Positions 37,568-51,618 of a stretch of 51,618 bases of DNA are shown here, one piece after another. The stretch is from Spirogloea muscicola (lineage: Eukaryota; Streptophyta; Zygnematophyceae; Spirogloeales; Spirogloeaceae). Position numbers and translations under genes: made by a program. The DNA lies in assembly GCA_009602725.1 (NCBI GenBank), contig WELB01000132.1, forward strand, positions 205,661 through 257,278, read 5' to 3'. Numbering within the stretch: position 1 is the stretch's first letter; each line of letters starts with the position of its first letter. The notes beneath the pieces are model-generated. The model had not been told where the DNA came from and did no database searches. It saw only the letters and a program-made list of their open reading frames with translations.

Positions 37568-40500
37568 TCACTCGCACTTGATAGCGCGGTAGATGTGGCG
37601 CACGAAGAGGAGCGAAGCGCGGTAACCGACTGAGCCGAGCATGAGAAAGAAGCCGTAGCAAACACACGCCATGTAGCCAAAGAAGAACGATGTCTGCATG
37701 AAGCCTCGCACGTCGCTACGCGCATAGTAGTAGTAGAAGCAGTAGCCGTAAATGAAGAACCCAGTGGAGCCGCCGCACAGCACCGAGCGCCACCACCACT
37801 CATGGTCCTCGATGGCAAGCTGGAAGTAGGTGAGCGCAATCGTGATGAACGCTGTCACAATAATAAGTATGATGAAAACGATGAAGAGGATGCTGTAGAT
37901 GGTGTAGATCTTGTGTCCCCACACGCTCGCAAAAATGTAGTACAGCTCGATGTAGATTGCACTGAATGGCAGGAAGCCCGCCATCGCCATCTGGCCAGCC
38001 ATGGAGCCAACCAGCAGACGTGCTTGACATCAGGCAGGTATCACAGGCCTGTCCTTGCCAAGCAAGACTGCAAACGTGTCCACTGTCATCGAGGCAGCTA
38101 GGCATATAGAGAACCTAATTAAGTATTATTATCTCCCCTGGAAGTCAGGGAGGTAAGCTGCGGTGAAGAAGCTGCAGACACAGGCTGCACGGTGTCCACA
38201 GCTGCACTCGTTCGTCTTCGAGGAAATGCAAGGAAAGGTTCCGCAGATGACATACCTGAGGGATGGCCTGCCTGTACCATGGCAGCGTGGGAATCTCACG
38301 TGGGTACTTATTGGTGCGGCACGGTGCCCCAAACTCGCTCTTGCTGTTCTTACCAGCAATGCCGCCCAGAACCTGCGTGCAACGACAAGGTGGATCTCCA
38401 AATGAGGGGTTGCACACCTAACTGCAGCATTGAGTTATAGGCAGCTCCCCACTCGTACACCTTGGGCTACATTGTGCTGCACTGTGTGCTCCTGCTCGGT
38501 CAAACTACGCCCCTCCAGAGGGCTCCTTCCACATAATTTGCGTCATAGCAAGCCTAAGACTGGCAGGATGAGGCTGGCCATGCAGGTATCTCCAAGCCAC
38601 CTGCTATTGTATGAGGCAACCAGAACCAAGCACCAACATAGCTGCCACTTACAGTCAGCGGGAATGTAACAAGGGCCCAGATGACAAGGATGATGACAAT
38701 GGTGCCGAATGGCAGCGCCTGAGTGGATGTGTAGACGATGGCAACCGTGTTGTTGAAGCAGAAGGCCAAGAAGAGGGGCCCGCAGAAAAGAGAGGCAGTC
38801 AGGACGACATTGCGGACCTGCCATTTCGCAGAGGAGCCCAGGTCAGTGGTCAAGCAGCTGCATGAATGTCACTCAAGATGCACCGGGACTTAGCAGGCGT
38901 CCTGACTCCCATCACTTATACAGCCTGCAGAAACGTTAGCATCTGTAGCAAATAAGTGGTCCAGCAGCATCCAAGAAGGCCACCTCCTTGACCATCTCCC
39001 AAGGTCTGAAGCAGAAGATGGCTCACCCAATTGTCTCCGCCCATCTGACGGAAGAGATTGGCAGAGACATAGCCGGCTATGCCTGCTGTGAGCGCGTACA
39101 GGACAATGGAAGCCGTATACAGGGCCCCCCGGTTGTATGGATAGAAGACCCCCACCAGAGCGAGGCCGAAGATGCAGAGGACGAGTGCCAGGAGCTGTGT
39201 GCCCGCGCCAATGGCCGCAGCAAAGAAGCTGCAGCAAGAGGGACAAGTCAGCCTCTGCAAGCTGGGCTTGTCTTAGAAGCAAACCCCATGACAAAAAGTA
39301 CAGCTGAGATGAACAAAGAGTACAGCTGAGATGAAGCTGCAGTTGAAAGCTGACTTGTCAGCGCCCTGCCTAGATCTTGCCGTGCCGTCACACGAACCTG
39401 GGATAGGGTGGAAAGCGGAACACGTCCCCATGGATGTACTTCCACCCAGTCTCTTCTTGATCCTCGGCAGTCTCCTCCTCTCGAGTGTACCTGCCAATGC
39501 GGTGAAGCGAGTGAGTGAATGTTAGTATCAGTGAAGGCCTAAGCCACCATCCTCTTGAAAGCCAAAATGGTCCTAATGGTCAGCATCAGTGCAACTGCAC
39601 ACTTGTTTGACAAGGGGTTGCGTATGTAGCAAGCACAAGAGCTGACAAACTGGTAGCTTTGCAACCTGCCAGAAGTATACCAACTGCTCAGGCATTTGTA
39701 AGCCTGTCGAGCCTGCCCTGCTGCTCACCTAGCAAGCTAAGCCTCACTAGCTGGGTGGAGTCTGTCTCAATGCAGTGGCGCTACACCAGCCATGAGGTAG
39801 TGGGTCAGGAAGTACGAACTTGATGAAGTCGTTCTTGAGGACGCGCATGAGGATCGTGGCGAGGAAGCCGGTGAGCAGCAGGACAGTGACGCAGGAGTTG
39901 ATGATGGAGAACCAGTGGATCTCCAGGTGCTGAGGCAGGAATGAGTACTTGGAGTACTTATCCATGCGGCGCTCGAACGGCGTTGCCACCTCCTTCCACG
40001 CCGTGGAGAAGGAGAACTTGACCGTCAGCGGACCATCGCCGGTGATGTCCACCGTCTGGTCGGGGTCTGTCGAGACGCCGATCTCGATCACGCGGTCCTT
40101 GTTGTAGTGCACGTCGAAATGCACGTGCGTGAACAGCAGATACTTCTCGCCGTCCTTGTTCTGGATCTTCCCAATGAAGCCCCATATCGGAAGGTCATCA
40201 TAAAACATCTGCGCCAGCGGGAGGAACAGCCATGGGCAGAGCGGCCATGCTTTCTCAGCTGGCCGTGCAAATTGACTTCCAGCCACTTGAGAGACTGGCG
40301 GCAAGTGATCTGGCCTACACCAGGCCCCTGGCGGCAGTACCCGACGCCAAGTGCGAGGGCTCGGCAGGACCAGTGGCCAGCACACGGACCTGGAAGTAGT
40401 AGTCCTCCTTGACGGCCTTGCGGAACTTCTTGAGATCGGCCGCCGACAGCGTTCTGGTGCAGAGGACCTCGTCCTCCTTGTCGACGTTGAAGTTGACGTC

Positions 40501-40903
40501 GTAAGGCGACTCGATCATGCGGTCGCCCTCCAGCACCTCCCCGAGGTCCTCCGCCTTGTGCGCCGAGGACAGCGGCTGGCAGAACGGCAGGTCGTAGTAC
40601 TGGTACGTCTCACTGCGGCGCGGGCAAGAGGCACCTCAAGCTCCACGACGTCTCCACCATTGGAATGGGCTAGCTCGTTCAGATCCAAACCGGCGACCAG
40701 CAAAAGTAGGGGTCGATCGAGTTTCCGGATCCACGGGAGGAGCTACTGACCTGGGATTGTGGAACGGCCCGACCTTGTTGGCGAAGAGCGGGACGTGGTC
40801 GCGCGAGTTGTAGCGGTGGTCGGACTTGGAGAGCAGCCGCCGGCTCGGCCCGTGCGCCGCCGCCGCCGCGCCCCCGGCGGCCAGCAGCAGCAGCAGCAGC
40901 AGG
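37568..40903 (-). CDS. Transmembrane 9 superfamily protein (nonaspanin/EMP70), signal peptide incomplete
   Basis: Exons 40903(N)-40751, 40612-40390, 40208-39820, 39490-39398, 39228-39027, 38817-38653, 38372-38256 and 37990-37568; about 588 aa. A nine-helix Golgi/endosome membrane protein with a large lumenal N-domain, involved in sorting of membrane cargo (family knowledge). Landmarks are HVPLFANKVGPFHNP, ETYQYYDLPFC, EDYYFQMFYDDLPIWGFIGK, RVLKNDF, GDVFRFP, GVFYPYNRGALYTA, LFCGPLFLAFCFNNTVAI, VLGGIAGKN, PWYRQAIPQ, LPFSAIYIELYYIF, and DHEWWWRS. It ends RAIKCE, matching the KxD/E-type C-terminal Golgi signal of the family. A Leu run (six CTG codons) from a signal peptide is visible next to the N at 40904; the ATG is missing. 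Confidence 0.95.
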
Positions 40904-41360
40904 NCGGCGGCGGCGGCGGCGCGGAACGCGGCGCCTTCGCCGGCGGCAATGGCGGGGTAGGGGGGCGGAGGAGGGTGGTTAGGTCTCTGCGGAGACGGTG
41001 TGGGCCCCTCCCCCCGCTTATGGGAAGAGCCACAGCGCCCGATAGGGATAGTGGCTGGTAAGCCGTTCCATTAGATGGTGGGGAGACGAGCGAGCCTTGA
41101 CGGGGAGGGAGGCCGGCCCCGCGGCCGGCCGCGGAGAGGGGGGGCCCGCCGCCCGCGCCGTTAACGCCGTCCTTAGATAAGGCGCGGGGCCGCCGGTTTG
41201 CCGTCACTTGCGGGGGCCGCCCGTTAGCGCCGGCCCTGGGCGACGGGACGGCGTGCGGGGGCCGGCCGTCGTTCCCGTCCGCGCCCGACGACGACGGCCA
41301 TGCTCGCTCAAAGCGCCAAGCCCCAGTCGAGACGCCAGGGACTACAATAAACGGCGCTTC

Positions 41361-41425
41361 CAAATTGACTGGTGGCGGTGAGAGGCCAGCCCAAAGGAAT
41401 GGACAAGGTCTGGAGGGGCCGGATG
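41361..41425 (-). repeat. Repeat family R1, copy F (tail part)
   Basis: The plus strand reads TTGACTGGTGGCGGTGAGAG, then GCCAGCCCAAAGGAATGGAC and AAGGTCTGGAGGGGCC. 51517-51572 carries the same series with few changes, and 10298-10350 and 50131-50168 carry it in the opposite orientation. Confidence 0.75.
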
Positions 41426-42398
41426 GCGCGAAAAGCAAGACATAAGCGTCGGCAGCCTTGTGCGGGTCAACGAACCTGCCATCATGTGACTGTTGATGTT
41501 TCCAAAGGACGTGTTCCAGACAGGAGTAGAAGTGTCTCGAAGCTCGTCTTACCACCGAGGTTCTTGACTCACAACCTTGGTCGTGCCTCCGAGCAGGGAT
41601 TGTGGGGTGGTGGCTCGTCTGAGTCTACCAACAGGCGAGAAGGGCCGGGCAGTGACACGGCAGCCAGAAAGGCTCCATGTCGCACATCCAGTACCTCCGC
41701 AGAAGCTACCACCAAAGAGGTTGTAGATGGCCAGCTCAGAAGGAAGGACAATAGGTGTAAGGATGATTGAGGATGGCCGTCCAAGTGAATGAAGTGGCTC
41801 CCTCCCTCAAAAATGGGTCAGATCAGGACAACATGAGATGCCAGGCTTGAACGATTTGGCAGCTCTTTAGCTATGCATAGTCAACTCCCGCAATATTACG
41901 GGACGTACCCAAGCACATACGCAGAAGCAAGCACGCCAAAGTAGGAAGAAGAGCATTGAGATCTGCTGTCAATTTGGAAGAGCTGTTTCTGATTGAGATC
42001 CCCATGAGGCACCAGCTCTAAGTGCTCAAGGGGATCATCTCTGTCGTTATCTTGCACAAGCACACACGGACGCTTGGGGGCAGGAGGCGCCAATGAAGAG
42101 CGGCCCACTGACTCGAGGAGCTGCTTGTGTGGACGAGCACGAGCTGACTACTTCATGGGGCATTGACTGTCTGCTAGTTCAGTCGTGCAGCCTCCTTTCC
42201 TCAACCTTGCCGGTGCCGTTCTGCCCTAGCAGTCATCGAGTGGCTTGACCCCCTCAAAGACGTTACTGTTTCCTTTTGGAGGGGAAGGGAAAGAGATTCT
42301 ACAACTCCATCCGCACTTGTGCTGAGGTAGCTAACCCCACCAAGTACTGCAGGACTATGAGGCAGGACGAGGACACTCTTGCTTCTCTTTATGGACTG

Positions 42399-42488
42399 CA
42401 ACCTTTATGTGCAGCAGTTGGTGCGTAGCCTGCAGTAGCCATTTCAACCTTTATGATGCAGCAGTTGGTCACAGCCTGCGGTAGCCTT
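42399..42488. repeat. Tandem duplication, unit about 46 bases
   Basis: Two imperfect copies of AACCTTTATG, GCAGCAGTTGGT and GCCTGC(A/G)GTAGCC follow one another. They lie downstream of the TBCD stop codon on the minus strand. Confidence 0.8.
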
Positions 42489-42656
42489 AAAGAGTGGGTA
42501 CTGCTGGGCTCCTACTACAGTTTGCAGCTATCTATCTCTGGACATCGACCAAGCAACCAATGAAGAGCAACTCTCACAAGAGCAGCGACACAATGGCAGC
42601 CCCATGGAAGGCTGCAGCAAAGAATGCACTAGCAACAGGCCAAGAATGACTGTCAA

Positions 42657-49290
<6,634 letters not shown>

Positions 49291-49867
49291 GAGGCGGCGC
49301 AGCGGAGGCTGGCAGCCGGCGCTCAGCGCCGCATCTCGACGACGAGTGTTGCCCTGACGTGCTCAGCGCCGTCCTGGAGGGCCACCGCAGCGCCGGAAGC
49401 TGGGAATCCGTGGCGGGCGCGGCCGCCGCCTTCGCCGCCGCCGTCGCCGCCGCGGCCGCCGCCGCCGCGGCCGCTCGGCCGTCGTCCCGGCACGTTGGAG
49501 CTGAGCGGGTCGAGCCACTGCCGTGGGGCGCAACGGAACGACCCCACTCGCGCCGTCCCGTCGGCGCGGACTGACGAAAACCGGGGAGGATTAATTCTTG
49601 AGGACTTGAGAATAAGGGAATGGAGTGTGTATTGAGTGACGGAGGGTGACGGAGGGCCCAAGAGGCCGGAGCCGGAGCACCGCCAAGAAAGCCAGTGGCT
49701 TAGAGCGCAGCGCGCCCAGCAAGCTGATGAATGGCCAAAGCTTGGGAGCGCTGCAAGGCTACCGAGAGCCGGATTATGCAGCATGCAACTAGTGCCTGCA
49801 AAATCTTATGATCTTTCACGCTGCCTTCTCGGTGAGCCGGCTGACTTCAACGCCGCTGGCTCGTGGG
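49291..49867. other. TBCD 5' flank
   Basis: GC-rich sequence with GCC triplet repeats at about 49430-49475, the presumed TBCD leader and promoter. From 49570 it turns AT-richer and runs into repeat copies. No gene is seen. Confidence 0.5.
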
Positions 49868-50168
49868 CCCAGGTATACCGCATGCGATTGTCAGTCTCCC
49901 TTCAGCGGTCCGTGGCCCACGCCTTGCATCTGCGTGCTGGCCGTGCTCTCGCTGCGGCCTCAGGCTTTCGGCAGGGGGATAGTTTTCCGGCAGCTATTTT
50001 GTCGGATTGGAGGCTCCTCACTTGTAACTACTGAGTGATCCATCCTCCCCCGTTCTGACATAGCATCTTCAGGCCCCTTAATAGCTGCCCAGCGCTTGTT
50101 AGGCCCCTCCGTCATTTGGCCCCTTCGAACCTTTGTCAATTCTTTTCGGGCTGGCTTTTCACAGCCCT
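49868..50168 (+). repeat. Repeat family R1, copy B (most complete forward copy)
   Basis: It reads VYRMRLSVSLQRS, LRAGRALAAASG, SDWRLLTCNY and stop at about 50034, then about 100 bases later TTTGTCAATTCTTTTC and GGGCTGGCTTTTCACAGCCC. It links the ORF-tail part and the GGGCTGGC part in one copy, so both belong to the same element. Confidence 0.8.
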
Positions 50169-50239
50169 TGCGCCTATTGGGAGTGCCACTCCTCCAACTG
50201 CAGTGACGCACGTCAACTAGGGAACTGCGGAGAAGGAGC

Positions 50240-50620
50240 AGCTTATCCAAAGGGGGCGAGGGCTGTAAAGAGCCCAAAAGAAAGGGTCACTCTTGTAGGG
50301 GTGAGGGATGTAAAAAGAAGAAGTGGCACTCCCAAGGGGGGCAAGGGCTGTGAAAAGCCAGCCCGAAAAAGAACTGGCAAGGGTTCGAAGGGGCCATGAT
50401 GGATGTAAAAGGCCAGCCCAGAAAAAGTGGACAAGGTCCAAGGGCCGAGAGGAGCTAAAGCGAGCTCTTTCATAGGGGCGGGGGCTGTGAATGGTTACCA
50501 AGCTGAAAGCATACAGCTATAAGAAAGAAATCCTCTTACAGTAGAGGGCGATGGTTGTAACTGGCCAGCCCAGAAATATGAACGAACAAATTTTCAAGGG
50601 GCCAGAAAAGCGTTAAAGCA
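50240..50620 (-). repeat. Degenerate tandem array of the R1 tail motif
   Basis: At least six degenerate units occur on the plus strand, starting near 50250, 50298, 50336, 50391, 50476 and 50545. Each begins with a G-rich GGGC(G/A)AGGGCTGT-type segment and most continue with GCCAGCCC(A/G)(A)AAA and a GACAAGG-like end. Spacing varies from about 40 to 85 bases. Confidence 0.65.
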
Positions 50621-50799
50621 TACAGCGACTCAAGTGGCCATTGGGTGCTCAATATCTCGTTGAGCAGCCGCACCTCAGAGAAACTAGTCTCCCAAGTAGC
50701 GGGTCTCTAGCTGCTGCAGCCAAAGCGCTACCGGCTCGCAAGCTGCTATGCAAGTGGCCACAGCAGTTTGGATCCTTGTAATCAGCAGCCAAATCAGCA

Positions 50800-51200
50800 G
50801 CCGCAAATCGGAGTAGCTTGCTCCCCTAAGCGAGCACCCAAAGGTTCGAAGAGTCAAAACGGGCCCCTGAGATAACAATAGAGAAGCGGCTCTCCCAGAG
50901 GAAAAGGCGTGTGTATTACGAGATGGAGGGCTTGTGTAGCCAAGTACAAAGGCAAGCACATTGACAAATGTACATCGCCTGCTGCTAAGCTGACCCGCTC
51001 AGTAATCACGAGTCAGCACATAGAGGTCGCTAACTGATGCCCGAGTACCGGACGGCAATAGACAAGCTCTTGATCTACCAGCTAAGGCTCGACCAGCTTT
51101 CTGATGCAACGCATGAGCCTGAACTCGCTGCAGACAAGCTGACACTCGACGACGCAAGAATGACAAGTAGGCTGCCGGCATGTGTCGTGCCATATCCCGT
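50800..51200 (-). repeat. Repeat family R1, copy D (longest minus-strand copy)
   Basis: On the minus strand it encodes RRVSACLQR, KAGRALAG, SDLYVLTRDY and stop (about 51163-51000). It continues with the segment shared with copy C in CSN3 intron 1 (GTCAGCTTAGCAGCAGGCGA, GTACTTGG, GCCCTCCAT). A second partial ORF-tail (YSDLRLL) lies near 50810 on the same strand. Confidence 0.8.
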
Positions 51201-51252
51201 CAATGGCTCATTTATGTCGATCTGACTAGGACAGCTGACTTGGCTTGACACG

Positions 51253-51404
51253 TGGCTTCCTCGGCTGGGTCATATACTTCTGGGTGTGATTCAAGCTAAG
51301 GATGGAGGACCACTTCTCTCTTCCTTCCTCTCTCTCTCTGGCTTCCTAGGCTGAGTCATACTCTTTTGATTGTCATTCAAGCTAAGGATGGAGGACCATT
51401 TCTC
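51253..51404. repeat. Direct duplication, unit about 87 bases
   Basis: 51253-51317 and 51340-51404 share GGCTTCCT, GGCTG(G/A)GTCATA, and the perfect block ATTCAAGCTAAGGATGGAGG. A CT-rich stretch (51315-51338) separates them. Confidence 0.85.
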
Positions 51405-51516
51405 CCTCTCGACAACCGCTCATCAAATGCGGACTACATCAACAACGAGCGACTACAAGGGCCAAAGCGCATGCGCGACGCCGACCGTCAGAAGAGAGCA
51501 AGCGCGGCCAGATTAA

Positions 51517-51572
51517 CTGGTGGCTGGGAGAGGCCAGCCCAAAAGAATGGACAAGGTCTGAAGGAGTCGGAG
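51517..51572 (-). repeat. Repeat family R1, copy G (tail part)
   Basis: The plus strand reads AACTGGTGGCTGGGAGAGGC, then CAGCCCAAAAGAATGGACAA and GGTCTGAAGG. It is nearly the same as copy F at 41361-41425, 10 kb away. Confidence 0.75.
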
Positions 51573-51618
51573 TGCTAAGGACTGAGACAGCAGTAAGCGA
51601 ACTCTCAGTAACCTCTCG

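Larger units (their letters stand above)
40904..42656. other. Intergenic region between TM9SF and TBCD
   Basis: 40904 is a single N in the signal-peptide exon. 40905-41300 is extremely GC-rich and contains GGCCGG palindromes, the presumed TM9SF 5' UTR and promoter. Repeat family R1 appears at 41361-41425 and a short tandem duplication at 42399-42488. No gene is recognised; 42100-42656 is the 3' side of TBCD. Confidence 0.5.

Overview
The window is nuclear DNA from a green plant of the streptophyte lineage (land plant or charophyte alga; I cannot place it more closely). The evidence is ten intron-rich protein genes whose products are plant-type: a molybdopterin sulfite oxidase without heme domain that ends in a peroxisomal ARL tripeptide, a plastid-type threonine synthase, a CSLA-like glycosyltransferase and a malectin-like CrRLK1L receptor kinase. 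I joined exons by hand, using phase, GT/GC-AG borders and family conservation. In most genes all phases close and total lengths match the family, so the models are firm except where flagged.

Layout. 2-1644 (+) NAA30, the NatC catalytic subunit, cut by the window edge, with a His/Cys-rich repeat tail. 2195-5726 (-) sulfite oxidase, 12 exons. 5.7-7.4 kb transposon debris. 7361-9869 (-) CSLA-like GT2, its 5' end lost in a poly-A/N assembly join. 11950-17837 (-) CrRLK1L receptor kinase, 16 exons. 20212-23105 (-) threonine synthase, divergent from 23593-29533 (+) SF3B3. 30368-33176 (-) taxilin-like coiled-coil protein, divergent across a 740-base gap from 34025-37125 (+) COP9 signalosome subunit 3. 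37568-40903 (-) a nonaspanin/TM9SF protein. 42657-49290 (-) tubulin-folding cofactor D, 21 exons. 49.3-51.6 kb a dense patch of dispersed repeats.

The genes are mostly unrelated housekeeping genes: protein N-acetylation, sulfite detoxification, wall polysaccharide synthesis, wall-integrity signalling, threonine synthesis, pre-mRNA splicing, membrane traffic, deneddylation, Golgi/endosome sorting and tubulin folding. I see no operon or cluster logic. First exons are extremely GC-rich and later exons and introns are much less so. Every assembly defect (single Ns at 9947, 17848, 23106 and 40904; the gap 33285-34024) sits at such a 5' end, so the missing starts are assembly artefacts.

No clear new biological system is visible. 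The points most worth a second look are the HxHGPxCxH tail on NAA30, a dispersed repeat family with at least seven copies (one inside a CSN3 intron), several GC-AG introns, and a G-quadruplex motif upstream of the receptor kinase.
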